Program-made: the position numbers and the translations under genes
In this document: in pieces, positions 42,614 through 54,101 of the stretch
Layout of the letters: each line of letters begins with the position of its first letter
Position numbering within the stretch: the stretch's first letter is position 1
The notes under the pieces: model-generated
The model's input: only the letters and a program-made list of their open reading frames with translations
Told to the model about the DNA's origin: nothing
Databases searched by the model: none
DNA from: Cyanodermella asteris
Lineage: Eukaryota; Ascomycota; Lecanoromycetes; Ostropales; Stictidaceae
Direction of reading: 5' to 3'
Assembly (NCBI GenBank): GCA_900618795.1
Contig: UYJD01000003.1
Coordinates: forward strand, 96,262 to 160,261
Length of the DNA: 64,000 nt

Positions 42614-44507
42614 ATGACCATCACTTACGATATCATAATTGCTGGAGGTTGCAATGCGGGTTCCGTCCTTGCCGCTCGTCTATCTGAAGTCGGCAACAGG
42701 TAGGTGCTGCTTCTCGAGGCTGGAAGAGATCACTCGAGCAACACAGTGCTTACCGTCCCAGCAGCTGGAAAGGCTCTTTGGCCTGATACAAATATCAACT
42801 GGAACTACAAAACTACCCCACAAGTGAGTGATGACTTTGCGCAGGACTAGAAATGTGCTCATAGCCTGCAAGGTCTTATACGGCGACAACGATAACACAC
42901 CCACGCGGCAAAGGGCTTGGTGGCACGACCTTAGTCAATCTGAATTGCATGACCTTTCCCGATGGACAAAGTATTGACAATTTTGGCCTCATTGGAAACG
43001 CGGGATGGTCGTACGATAGGCTGCAGCCCCATATTCGCAAGTTCCACACCTTCCAGGAGCCCAGCACCGAGGTGAAGGATCACATCGCCCTGGACTATCT
43101 AGATGCGACGTCTCATGGCACATTGGGACCTGTTCAAATCAGTTTCGGCAACTACCACACCGATCAGTTCAATGCCGCCTGGCCCAGGACCTTCGAGATT
43201 CTGGGCAAGAAGAGCAAGCTTGATCCATGCAGCGGAGATGCCGTAGGGGCAGTCAGCGCTCCAGGAACCGTTGCGCCTACAACGTGGACCAGGAGCTGGG
43301 CTACAGGGGCGTATCTCACAGGCGAGGTTCGTCAACGTCCCAATCTGCAGATCAAGACAAACGTGCAGGTCCGGAAGATCTTATTCGGTGCAAACGGTGT
43401 TGTCCAGGGCGTCAAGTTCCATGAAGTCAGCGGCCAGGTCCAGGAGGTCCGCAGCAAGGAGTTTGTGCTCTCAGCTGGGGTTTTCAACTCGCCTCAGATT
43501 CTCGAGCTCTCGGGCAGTGGTCCGAAGGCACTCCTGAACAAGCATAACGTTGAGGTAGTTGCCGACCTGCCGGGCGTCGGCGAAAACCTGCAGGACCATG
43601 CAAACGTAGTAGTATCGCTAGAGGCAGCAATCGACACATTCGATTCGTTCCGAGACCCAGCCAAGATCGGTGCAGTATCCAAACAATACCAAGAAGAGCG
43701 CAGTGGGCCGATGGCCAGTGGAATCTTTTGCCAGGCGTTCTTACCCTATACCACCAAGCCCGCCGAAGCTGGTCTCAGCGAAGCCGACCTCGAAACACTT
43801 CTCGACGGCCACGTTCGCGACACCGCTGCAAGTCCGAGCCTACAGTACGAAAGCAATATGATCTCATTCAACGCATTATCAAGGATCCCAAGGCATCTTC
43901 CGTCCAGTTTCTCGGCGCCCCAATTCATCTCAGCGCAGACCAGTGCGGCCGCCCCGTCTCTGACGAAGCACGACTCGCGGATTACGTGACGCTCTTCGCA
44001 TCTCTTTCCCACACTTTTTCGCGCGGCACCTGCCACATCGTGTCCGCCAACGTGGAGGACGCGCCTGCCATTGATCCAAAGTACTTCAGCCATCCTGCCG
44101 ATGTCGAGCTCCTCGCCAATCACCTACAGTATCTGGACACCATTGCGAATACCAAGCCGCTTGCGGACCTTTTGAAGCCAACCGGGCGTACGATTCCCGT
44201 CGACCTCGACCTGAAAGACCCGACATATGTGAAGGAGAAGCCGATACCGTCTGGGTTCACGACATATCATCCGTGTGGAACGTGCGCGATGATGCCGAAA
44301 GACTTGGATGGTGTGGTTGAAGAGAGGCTTCGGGTGCACGATGTGAAGGGATTGCGGGTTGTGGATGCCAGTGTGTTTCCGCTGATCCCTCGGGGAAACA
44401 TTCAAAGTGATGTGTACATGCTTGCCGAGAGGGCTGCGGACATCAACAAAAAGGACTGGGCAGCCCAGTCGTGGGTAGAGGGTCACAGGATGGACATAAG
44501 AAAATAA
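42614..44507 (+). pseudogene. Decayed GMC oxidoreductase
   Basis: GMC enzymes are FAD-dependent alcohol or sugar oxidases and dehydrogenases. The whole length of the family is present, from MTITYDIIIAGG to GLRVVDASVFPLIPRGNIQSDVY, with HPCGTCAMMP containing the usual active-site His. Three defects are visible. The Gly of the dinucleotide motif (normally GGGTAG) is replaced, giving GGCNAG. An in-frame TAG stands at 42701-42703, just before VLLLEAGRDHS. One base appears to be missing near 43855, where similarity moves from SLQYE in one frame to QYDLIQRIIKDP in the next. A 41-nt intron (42824-42864, GTGAGT...TAG) is still spliceable in principle. The intact relative lies 1 kb downstream on the other strand, but the two differ widely, so this is not a recent copy. 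Confidence 0.82.
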
Positions 44508-44705
44508 GAAGAGTGAGTGATGTTGAAAGTAAGGCTGTTCATCTGTGAAAGATGAATCATGAAGTAGGCGATCTCGGCCCTGGTCTCGATACATCGCCAC
44601 AATCGACCCAAAGTTGAGATGTTTCGGCTTGACCGTGGTTATCTTACTACCCTTCACTGCGCCGGCATTGTCGTCCTCGCACAGCACCAAGCTCTTAAAA
44701 ACCCT

Positions 44706-45150
44706 TCAGTGGCGAAATTCGGATCGCCCTTCTGAGTTGTAACAACCATCTGGACCACACTGACAGGTAAAGGGAGCTCTGTTCCAAAACGCCAATTGTT
44801 AGCGAGCCATTGATGTAGTCTCGGCGGAAGTTCGCCTTCAATCTCGTCGATCCATCGAATACCGGAAACACTTACCCGTCAAAAGACCAGCAGCCCATGT
44901 AACCAGCGCAGTTACACTTGCCGGGAGTGCAGGACGTACCGCTCGGGAAGCAGCCGTTGCAGACGCAGCGATGTGCTATCGAGCGATCCATGGCAGACTC
45001 GCCCCTATTGAGGTCTTGTGGGTGACCAACGTAGATCGCATCGTCGATTTCGATGCTCACGAGGTCGGAGATCGAGAAACCGGTCGCATGTGCGGACGCG
45101 AGTGACAAGGTGCCGATGAACGTGATGAAGAGAGCGATGGGCAACTTCAT
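44706..45150 (-). CDS. Cysteine-rich small secreted protein
   Basis: Exon 1 (45150-44876) encodes a signal peptide (MKLPIALFITFIGTLSLASA), an acidic 30-residue stretch, then CVCNGCFPSGTSC-x5-CNC-x4-GCW. Without splicing the frame ends four bases after a GTAAGT donor. Removing a 97-nt intron (44875-44779, GTAAGT...GCTAAC...ACAG) joins exon 2 (44778-44706), which adds TCQCGPDGCYNSEG, giving 115 aa and a total of ten cysteines after the signal peptide. That the second exon is again Cys-rich and in phase supports the model. The size, signal peptide and even cysteine number are those of effector-like or antimicrobial-like secreted proteins; no named family is recognised, and activity is not inferred. 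The gene lies between two GMC genes. Confidence 0.75.
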
Positions 45151-45572
45151 ACTGCAGCTTCGGCCTCGTGAGGCCGGTAGGGGTGAGGTCGTGATTCTGA
45201 GGTTGAGGATCGTGGATGCAAGTCGAAATTGGAGGAAACACAGGCGACGCGCTCGGGACGAGCCAAGAAAAATGAGTTTGCAAGTTCAACTTGCGAAGAT
45301 GTTGGAAGCTGTTGGATTGATCCCCAGTTGAAGGCAGGAGAAGCGAAAGAATATATCGAGCAAAACAACCAAACCAGATAGGAAGTTGAACAAAAGAGAG
45401 GATGCAACAACAGAGACAAACACACAACAAGACACCATCAAATGAGCATCTCATGCAGCATTCACCGCAATTACAAATATGCGAAGAGTGACTCGACTAT
45501 CGACGGTGATTTTCCAGTCCTCGACTCATGCCATCTCACAGCACACCGGGACGCCTCGCTACCCACTTATGA
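45151..45572. other. Upstream region of the cysteine-rich protein gene
   Basis: The 422 bp lie between the stop of the intact GMC gene and the start of the secreted-protein gene, both on the minus strand. Overlapping short frames are unrecognised. The sequence CGATATATTC (minus strand, near 45350) might act as a TATA element. Confidence 0.4.
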
Positions 45573-47460
45573 TTAGGACGACTTTGCCTTGATCAAATCC
45601 GCTGCGTGCTCTGCCACCGCATAAACCGTGGCTTGAGGGTTGACTCGTGGCGTCAAGGGAATGATGCTTGCATCACAGACACGCAGGTTCCTGCATCCGT
45701 ACACCCTCAACTTCGCATCTACAACACCGCCAAGCTCGCGAGGCATCATTGCGCAGGTACTCGTGAAGTGATGTGATCCGACCGCTGTTCGCTTGATGTA
45801 GTCCTTCGCAGTATCTATGCTGTCGATGCGCGCTGGTGCAGCTGCATTACGCCTTCCGCCGTCTTTGATTCGGTCTGCGAGGGGCTGGGCTTTGATGATC
45901 TCGTTGTCCACGTACTTGAGGTGGCGGGCCATGACTTCGAGATCGAGAGGGTTGGAAAGATAGTTTGGATCGACTGCAAGACCTGATGGCTGGGTCGGGT
46001 CGATGTGGACGGATCCGCGGGACAGAGGATGGCAGAGCAGCGAGACAACCGTGTAGTAGTTCTCCGTTCCGGCTGGAGGTGGGGCGAATGTGCCATCTGG
46101 ATTTCCTGTTGCATATCCGGGGATGGAAATATGACAGCCGGAAGCCTCTGTCGAAGAGGCGAGTATGGACTCGACATACTTTCGGTGCGCGGCTGCAAAC
46201 GGTGATGGCTGACGGTTGCCCTCGTGCTGCTGCAGGAGGGCTGCCATGTCCTCGTTACCTTTGGCTTGGCCAATGTATGGAAATGGCAGTTGAGCCGAAG
46301 CAAATACTCCGCCGCTCGCAAAGGGGCCAACCTGCTTCGCATAGGCTTCCATCGCAGCTCCAAGCGAACTCGGATCTTGACGTGCCAAAGGGTCTGACGT
46401 GGGAAAACGGTCGTCGTCGTTGACTTGAAAGCTCATGGTCGTCATCAGATGGTTCTGCAAGTGTTCACCAACGTTTGGGTTGTCAATGATGGGGCGTATG
46501 CCCTGCTTCTCGAGGAGTGCGGCACTGCCGATGCCCGACAGCTCAAGCAACCGCGGAGAATGTATGGCTCCTGCGGTTAGCAGTACCTCGCCACGCGTAC
46601 TGGCAGTGACTGTTGAGCCATCGCCAAGCGTTTTGTATTCTACTCCTGTTGCGCGGATCTGATCAGGTTTCGAGTTGTCGAGCAGAATCTGTTCAACCTG
46701 TGCTCCCGTGACGACGGTAACATTCCCGCGTGTCTTTGCCGGCTCAAGATATGCGTTGGCAGCAAAGCTTCGCTGTCTCGTCTTGCCATCGATGCTCTCT
46801 GCATGAACGTTTGCGCCATACGATACTCCAGAGAATGGGTCACCGTTTGCAGGAAAGCCGAGTGACTTGATTGTCTCCAGCCATACTTTCGGCCAGTCGG
46901 TCTGTGGCTCGGGATATGAAAGTTGAAGTGGGCCGGTTGAGCCGTGCTCGGTAGAGTTGACATACTCAAGGCCCAAATTCTTTAATGCGTCTTCAGATGG
47001 CTTGTGTAAGGTGTACGATTTGTTGTAATATTTGGCCATGTTCGACCAGTTCCAACCTGGATTGCCAAGCTGCTCCCAGGCATCGATATTTGATTTGCAA
47101 GTTGCAGAGAATGTGAGGCCGTTCAGACCGCTGGAGCCACCCAGAAGCCGACCTTGGGGAAACTTGATGGTTCGTCCTTCAAGCCCTCCCTAGTCCGAGG
47201 AGTTAGTCGTGCACGACACATGAAGATTGAGCTGGACAGCTTTGACCGACCTGAGCGACAGTCTGGAGCGCCCAGTCTGCGGTGGTGTTGACAAGTGCTG
47301 GCCACATTGCTGGGGTCACCACTCGTGGATCTGTGCTTTGATCATCTCCGGCTTCAAGCACCAAGATACAGACGTTGGGATCTTCTGACAGGCGTGAGGC
47401 AAGCACCAAGCCTGCGGTACCCCCGCCAACGATGATAAAGTCGTATTCTCCGGCCGCCAT
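45573..47460 (-). CDS. GMC-family FAD oxidoreductase
   Basis: Two exons: 47460-47251 and 47189-45573, giving 608 aa, the normal family length. The N-terminal FAD motif is YDFIIVGGGTAGLVLASRLSE, followed by VCILVLEAGDD. Removing the 61-nt intron (GTCGGT...CTAG) joins the segment ending TVAQ to GGLEGRTIKFPQGRLLGGSSGLNG, the second GMC block. The second signature is seen in GEVLLTAGAIHSPRLLELSGIG. The C-terminal catalytic region has SHHFTSTCAMMPRELGG (active-site His) and IPLTPRVNPQATVYAVAEHAADLI with the Asn. There is no signal peptide, so it is probably intracellular, like GMC enzymes in metabolite pathways. The substrate cannot be told. Its neighbours (a decayed GMC gene and a partial P450) hint at an oxidative pathway. 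Confidence 0.9.
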
Positions 47461-48355
47461 CTCTAATCTCAAGTCGGATGATAGATGTATATCAGATAGA
47501 AGTTTCGCGCGCCTTTGAAGAGTGCTACAGACGCGGAAGGTGGCAACTGATATCTGAGAAAGGTAGATGCAAGCATCGGACTCGCTCGTTTTCGTCCGAG
47601 ACGATGACGGCCTGTGGCTTCGCCGTGCAAAGCGTCAACAAGTATGGTTGTGAACGCCGACTGGTCGACATCGACGACGGACGTGCGATATTGCAAGGCA
47701 TGTCAGACCAAGATGCCCCACAGGAAAGCTAGCTTCAGCTGCGACCTCCAACCAGCCATCCTGTCACCGCTCAGGATTATGAGGTTCCCCAGCGGTTGCC
47801 GCAGGTGAGCGCTTTGCGAGGGGTAGCGGTACATCCTGCGTGCTGCTCGAGGAGGTCCGAAGACGAAACAAGAGCTGATTGGACAGCACGGCATCACGAG
47901 CCGCGGTCGCGAATTATTTGCTCCACACAGTCATTGTTGGTCCTCTGCTTGAATGAAGGCACTGTCGTCTGGACACCATTTCGTACCGTATGGATACTGT
48001 AATACAAGGGCATGTGATGGAGTCTTCCCTCATCCCTACTGAGCTGTAACCTTCAACTACTTCCGGCAGCGGAAACCGCCGTGAACTGCGAAAAGGCGTC
48101 GGATCACGTCCTCGTACAGCCGCCGATCGGACGCGGGCTAGGACCCCAGGCGTGGTAGAGGTGGCCCATGGAAGTGAAGTGGATGAGCGCGAAAACGGGG
48201 GCTCTGACATGGAGGGCATTCGACCCTTGGAGAGATCGATGGGGCAGTCCGATGTCATCTGAGGCCATTTCTTAGTGTATGTGAAGCTAGCGGCCAGTCA
48301 TCTAAATATCTTCTTCGACTGTGTACTCACGAATTGTGACTTGAAGGCAACGAAT
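47461..48355. promoter_or_regulatory. Divergent upstream region between GMC and P450 genes
   Basis: The 895 bp separate head-to-head starts of the intact GMC gene and the P450 gene, so shared control is possible. Short frames on both strands are unrecognised. No repeated binding site was noticed by eye. Confidence 0.4.
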
Positions 48356-48997
48356 ATGGCTTCGGAACGTGTGACTGCTTTAATTCCGACACTAGCAGGT
48401 CTTGGTCTGGGTTCTGTGATTCACCATTGCGTGTTTATTCGAGGCGAGTGGCATATCAATGCTCCAACAATTCTGGTTACCCATTTTTGGTTGGCGGTCA
48501 TGCTGTTAGGAGGAAGCTTCTTTGGGAGAGATCCCGGTTTGCAGTTCATATTTCATACTTTGATGAAGCTGGCGCTGGGCTATCCCATCGGGCTTTTCGT
48601 TAGTATGATTGTTTATCGTCTCGCTTTCCACCCTCTTTCACAAGCTGGTTTCCCAGGCCCAACGTTCGCTCGGATCACGAAACTGTGGCATGTGTACGCT
48701 GCGAGAAAAAGCACGAACCATCTCGTCCTTGCAGAGTTACACAGGCAGTACGGAGACTTCGTCAGGACTGGGCCGGCAGAACTCACGATCTTCGATCCGG
48801 AAGTCTTCATGGCTGTGGATGGGCCAAAATCTGTCTGCGTGAAATCCGAATGGTACGACCTTCTCTACCCGTATTTAGCACTTGTCACGGCGCGGGACAA
48901 GTCGATACACTCTTCTCGGCGTCGTCGGTGGAATTCAGGGTTCACCAGTCAAGGTCAGACCCTAACTGTATTCTGCTTTAGCAAAGGTATCAGCGTG
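48356..48997 (+). CDS. Cytochrome P450, N-terminal part only (runs into a gap)
   Basis: P450s are haem mono-oxygenases anchored in the ER. From the ATG at 48356 there are three hydrophobic stretches (about residues 8-25, 38-60 and 66-90), then the Pro-rich hinge FHPLSQAGFPGPTFARITKLW, GDFVRTGPAELTIFDPEVF and ARDKSIHSSRRRRWNSGF (helix C with the haem-propionate W-x3-F-like pattern). These identify the first third of a P450 of the membrane-spanning fungal type. The frame meets the gap at 48998. A possible donor (GTCAGA, 48954) and CTAAC...TTTAG lie just before the gap, but an intron between them would be only 28 nt. No helix I, ExxR or haem-Cys block is found after the gap. Confidence 0.8.
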
Positions 48998-49256
48998 NNN
49001 NNNNNNNNNNNNNNNNNNNNNNNNNNNNNNNNNNNNNNNNNNNNNNNNNNNNNNNNNNNNNNNNNNNNNNNNNNNNNNNNNNNNNNNNNNNNNNNNNNNN
49101 NNNNNNNNNNNNNNNNNNNNNNNNNNNNNNNNNNNNNNNNNNNNNNNNNNNNNNNNNNNNNNNNNNNNNNNNNNNNNNNNNNNNNNNNNNNNNNNNNNNN
49201 NNNNNNNNNNNNNNNNNNNNNNNNNNNNNNNNNNNNNNNNNNNNNNNNNNNNNNNN
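48998..49256. other. Assembly gap (259 N)
   Basis: A run of unknown bases. It interrupts the P450 gene. The true length is not known from the sequence. Confidence 0.99.
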
Positions 49257-50411
49257 TTAGTGAACACTCGTGTGAACTGGACTGAGCAATGTTTTGTCGA
49301 CCGGTCTGACTAATTAAGCCTCCGAACCACGACCATCAAACAATCTACCTCTAAAATGATCACAATGTCTCGGATGGAGTCGCTTCGCAATCTAATGGTT
49401 TCTGGGGCTAATTCGAAACGGTGGCTGAAACGCTCGAAGAGTGCCGTGCAATACAGCTGATAGCTAGTCGGCCATGCACGACAATTGACTCCAAATTGAT
49501 TAGTGATTTCGAGGATCTTGAATGTGGTCGTCCTAAAGAGTGTTCCAGCTTTTACACCGTGTTGTGGCAGAATTCAGTAAATCGGGATTTATTTTCTCAT
49601 CTACAAAGCGTTTTAGCACATAAAAATAATCACACTAAGCGTTCTCCGCGGTCGCGCCGTCTGCTCTCACACGGACAAAATGCAGTCATCTATTCGGTGA
49701 CAGAACATACTAAGCGCCCTACGTAGTCAGGTAAAAGCCGCAGGGCAAGCTCTGGCAGAGCATGGTCTTCGTCGATGCCGCGACTTGCGTGGCCGACGTT
49801 TGTGGCGGGCCAGGAACGCGTCAACCGGCAACGTGTGAACTGTCCGACGGGCGCAATACAAGTAGGCGGGCAATCGCTATCGTTATCTAGACTTTTGACC
49901 ATCTGCACTCTTGAGATTTGCTCATAATCCGGAATCAAGTACGGCAATTGTGAAGTGTTGTGGGTGAAGATGTGGCTGCTGACGGGCCAGTGTAGTGGTT
50001 ATTAACAATACGACCTGTTCGTGGCCCGACATGCGGCCTGTTCGTGGCCTGCATGCGACCTAACTTAATTGCGACGGCTACTTCACTCAACCTCTCCAAG
50101 GCGGCTAGCGTTCACGGCGAAAGAATTAAAAGGTCAAGTATTATGGAACATGTCTTGTCTGTACAGAAGGCCGAGGGGGATCCCACGGCTTGCGTCTAAA
50201 CACAACAACCCACACACATCCAGAAATCACTGGCGCGTGTCGCGAGGGCATGAACCTCGAGCTGTCGCCATCGAATCATGATGCCCAAAAAGAAAATGTG
50301 CCCGTTTGACATCACAGGACACACCAAACGCCATATGCCTTTTGCGCTCAAAGACCTTCTAATTAACAATGGGCAAGGTCAAAAACACTCCAGATCAAAC
50401 ACGAATGTCGA
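49257..50411. other. AT-richer stretch after the gap, no gene recognised
   Basis: No P450 blocks or other domains are seen. A 101-codon frame (49421-49726, +) is not recognisable. A short direct repeat, GCCTGTTCGTGGCC-like, occurs at about 50011-50047. The sequence CACTAAGCG at about 49634 and ACTAAGCGCC at about 49709 are similar but too short to call element ends. The right end is the 3' side of the GH72 gene. Confidence 0.45.
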
Positions 50412-51803
50412 TTACAGAAGGATGCGAGCTCCGCCAAGGACGGAGAACATCAACCAGATACCACCAATGACGAGAGGGGTGAAGTTGGGCTCGGGGACGG
50501 CAGCAACACCGGCGCTCTTGGAGGCCGAGCTGCCAGATTCGTCGGAACCGCCAGTGGTGGCAGCAGTGCTAGGCTTGCCGGAGCCAGGGGTGGCCCAAGT
50601 GGTTGACTGTCCGCCAGCGTCCTGAGAGCCACCAGTGAGGCCGTTGCCCTTACCAGCACCGCTGGTCATGTACTTGGTAGCGCCGGAGGGAATGGCAGGC
50701 AGGGTGTCGTTGCCCCACAACCAATCGTCGTTCTCAGACGGGCAGGTTGCGGCTCCGCCGGCGTCCTTGCGGAAGCCACCATCACCAGAGGGCATAGGAG
50801 TATTGGAAAGGGCGGACTTGAGCGCTTTGTAGTCGTCGTTGGGGGTGTAGGTGCTGCCGTCGATGGTGCCGAGACCGTAATTGCTGTCTTCCTGAGAGTA
50901 CTCGTAGACAAGACCACCGGAGTAGACGGGAGTCATGTCAGTGCCGTAGAGAGCCTTGACCTCCTCGAACTTGCGGGTGTTGGTGTTGCAACCGTACTCG
51001 GACAGGAAAATTGGGATCGAGTAGTTCTGGAACTTCTCGACCTTCTTGTCCCAGCCAGACGTGGTGTAGGAGGACGGGTCGCACCAGGAGTAGTCATTGA
51101 AAGCAAAGAAGTCGGAGCGCTCGTCGTCGGTACCGCAGTTCATGAAGTCAGCAGTGTCGTAACGGTTGGACTCGACGTCAGCAGCGGAGTAGCCGACGGG
51201 GATGGCACGGTATTGGCGGTTGCCGAGGTACTGCTTCATGTCACGAGTGATGGCCTTGATGTAGGGGGCGGTGAGGGTCGACGCCTTGGTGTTGTTGATA
51301 ACTTCGTTACCCGAAAAAAAGGCCATGGTGTTGTCGTACTTGTGGAAAGCATCGATGGTGGCAAAGATGCTCTGCAAGTACGATGGGTTGTAGGACTTGG
51401 CTGGCTGGTCGCGGTTAAGCGAGTACTTGGGCGAGTTGACGTCCAAGATCAAGTAGATACCAGCATCCTTCAGAGCGCCCATGCACTTGTCGTGGCTCTT
51501 GGAGTTGTCGACGGTGTAGACACGGATGGTGTTCAGGCCGAGGTCCTGGAAGTTCTTGATGTCGCGCGAGCACGAGTCGAAGGCATCGTCGGTGAGGGGG
51601 TCGTTGGGACCATCGCTGCCGGAGACACCAGAGCTTCCACCGGGCTGGTAGTCGACACCACGAATGTAGAAGCGGTTGTTACCCTGCATGAAGGCATTTC
51701 CCGAGATTGTGATGGGAGTCGAAGCGTCGGCACGCTTGACGGCGGCGGCGGCGCTGGAGAGGCCAGCGAAGGCCGCAGCGGCAATGACTGCAGCGGTCTT
51801 CAT
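50412..51803 (-). CDS. GH72 beta-1,3-glucanosyltransferase, GPI-anchored (Gas/Gel family)
   Basis: GH72 enzymes cut and rejoin beta-1,3-glucan chains at the outer plasma membrane and in the wall. The 463-residue frame has no intron. A signal peptide (about 1-20) is followed by a KR site and the catalytic domain: NNRFYIRGVDYQPGG, LGLNTIRVYTVDNS, then the acid/base Glu in FFSGNEVINN (E167) and the nucleophile in IPIFLSEYGCN (E269). There is no Cys-rich CBM43 module, so it belongs to the group without it (like Gas4/Gel1). The Ser/Gly/Thr-rich tail followed by LVIGGIWLMFSVLGGARILL is a GPI-attachment signal. The start at 51803 is chosen for the signal peptide; the open frame extends further upstream. 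Confidence 0.93.
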   Translation of the reverse strand: MKTAAVIAAAAFAGLSSAAAAVKRADASTPITISGNAFMQGNNRFYIRGVDYQPGGSSGVSGSDGPNDPLTDDAFDSCSRDIKNFQDLGLNTIRVYTVDNSKSHDKCMGALKDAGIYLILDVNSPKYSLNRDQPAKSYNPSYLQSIFATIDAFHKYDNTMAFFSGNEVINNTKASTLTAPYIKAITRDMKQYLGNRQYRAIPVGYSAADVESNRYDTADFMNCGTDDERSDFFAFNDYSWCDPSSYTTSGWDKKVEKFQNYSIPIFLSEYGCNTNTRKFEEVKALYGTDMTPVYSGGLVYEYSQEDSNYGLGTIDGSTYTPNDDYKALKSALSNTPMPSGDGGFRKDAGGAATCPSENDDWLWGNDTLPAIPSGATKYMTSGAGKGNGLTGGSQDAGGQSTTWATPGSGKPSTAATTGGSDESGSSASKSAGVAAVPEPNFTPLVIGGIWLMFSVLGGARILL

Positions 51804-54101
51804 TATGAATGTGATGGTTGTGAAATGCTGTTCTGTGTTGGTGTTCTGATGGTCGTCGTCAGGGAAATGGGCGGTACAGGGGCAATCAATGCGTCCTGGC
51901 CGTTCGTAGCGAAAGTTGGTGGGTGGGATGTAGACAAACAAACTCCGCGTAAAGAGGGACGGAGGTGGCTGCAAGCTGAAAAGGTCAGCAGGCAGTCGAT
52001 TATGATGGGTATTGAGCGAGTGTGAAGTTGAGGAAGGACGATGGCGAGAGGGAGACAAGAAAAGAGAATGCTAGGAGGAGCGAGGGAGAAAAGGAGGAGC
52101 ATGGAGCGAGCTGCTTGGCCTTGGCCTTGGCGCATTTCGGCAACGGGCTGGACGACTCACAGCGCGCCAGCTGATTGGCAGCCACCTCCAGCCCCCTGAG
52201 CGCGCATTTCCCAGCATAACTCATGGGCTGTGCAAGAAACGATCGACGCCGCCTCGCTCGTCCTGCTCGAGGATAGAGCGCTGCTCGCCGGCCAATCGCA
52301 TGGGCATAGGAGTGTAAAATGTAGCCGTGCTGTCCGAATGTCACGCTGCGACATGACTTCTGACCGGTTCGCGCCTGCCTCACGACGCTGGACCTTATTG
52401 CTCGTTGTGCCCGAGGGTTGCGCCTGCCGTTCGCACATGGGCGTTGCACCGCCCCGTTGCCCCTTCCGCTTTCGTTCTGCCCGGAAGCGCTTCCCCTGGC
52501 GATCGCCATCAAAATCTGGCCCTAGTGACGCGTAGTTGCCTTCGTGCCTTTCTACAACTCGACATATCGCTAAGTATTCACATGCACATCCCAGCATCAT
52601 CACATCTCTCTAAAGGCGTTGGACACATTCATAGTTCCACTTTCTTGTCTATTTGATGGACATCAGGCAAGAATGCACACTCAGCGGTTGGTGAACTGTG
52701 TCTTCTCCTCAGATCTCCGACAGACAGGATTGCTTGCGACCGGCCCATGTATCGCGCGATAAGCGTCATCATATCCGCCGTTTCACGTCTGCTCATCAGC
52801 ATATGTAAAACATGCCTCGTTCCTCCCCTGGCTTCTATTCATATCTGCCATCGTCAAGGACCGGAGCCCGCGCAACACGAGCACTGATTGTCAGCTGCGC
52901 TGCTTGTCTCACATTTCATCACTCATCACTGCTTCGCATGCATCACCGTCCACAGCTCGCAGCTGCATCGGGACCTCTTGTGTATATTTCTGGAAGGAGA
53001 CCCACCACTCCCAGTGGAGACAGACATGAACCTTACCATCCACAGTGGCGGTATGTCGCTTTGCAAGATGCTTGTCGCACAAAAGAGCCTTGCAAGTGGC
53101 GACTAGCGGACGACTTTTATGTTCGAAAATGCCTTTGAAGCATATTGATATTCCAGTACCCAATTCGCGCATTCGAACCTGTTCGTTCACGCGTTGCAAT
53201 TATCAATTTGCGCAGCGCGTGGCAGTTAACTATCGATGCAGCTGGGTCGCATGAAAGCGGCCATCCGACCATGGCCTCATGCATGGCAACCATGAAAGAG
53301 GCTCAGCAAGGGTATCGATCGTATTGGCGAGTACAGTAGCTGCAATACCTGATTGAACTGTCGAGCCCGAGCTGTCAAGTCGTTGATGACAGTCATGTTG
53401 CCTTGGAATGTCGCCATCCGACTTGACTTCGCCTCCTGTCAGGCATTTCCTGTCTGGATCCCTACTTCTTGGCAATGCTTCTTTCTTCGAGTGCGATGCT
53501 GACAGGGCGGCTGCTGACTATCTGCGTTACACTCAGTGAGCCGGCGAGGGGCTGTGAGGGGTCCCAACATAAGCCGACACGAGCACTCTGACTTCAGCTC
53601 GCGAGCAGACAACGTTCTCAATTCGTCTGGCTTTACAGTGCGCTGAATTATCACCGCCGATGCTTGTCGGAATGTCTCAGCAAACACCTGCCAAGTAATT
53701 GTTGCTCTAACACATGTTTGTACGTCTCCGACTTACTCACGTGACTCATGGCGTACCGCATCCGGCGCAACTCAACTCCATCAGAATTTCACAATGTACA
53801 TGCGCCTTTGTTGCCACTACCTGAATGGCGTAAGTCGGGTCTAGAAAGCACTTGTCCCCTACTATTACTCTTGTTTCTGCGGGAAGGTTGATAACTGCTT
53901 TGGTTGACAAAGAATGATCTGGGATCAAGGCCGCATTCTGCGGAACCATGCAGCAGATCAAGCTTCCGAATGCGGTCACAGCTCACTTTAGCATTTCCTT
54001 TGTCGAATACTGCCATTGCTTTCCCTGATGTTCATGCTATGTGATGCCCAACCCGTTGATGATGTGCACGTTGCTTCAATTATTCCTCCTCCAGAGCCAC
54101 T
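51804..54101. other. Divergent intergenic region (2.3 kb), no gene recognised
   Basis: This lies between the start codons of GH72 (-) and the amidoligase protein (+). The left 200 bp are the GH72 5' leader. Frames of up to 170 codons (52000-52512 and 52157-52603, both minus) overlap each other and have no known motif. Confidence 0.45.

Noticed and set aside
49257-50411. Possible transposon fragment after the gap
   Set aside because: Short similar words exist, but no terminal repeats, target duplication or transposase motif could be shown.
51213-52025. 270-codon plus-strand frame opposite GH72
   Set aside because: Antisense of a clear GH72 gene, without a recognisable domain.
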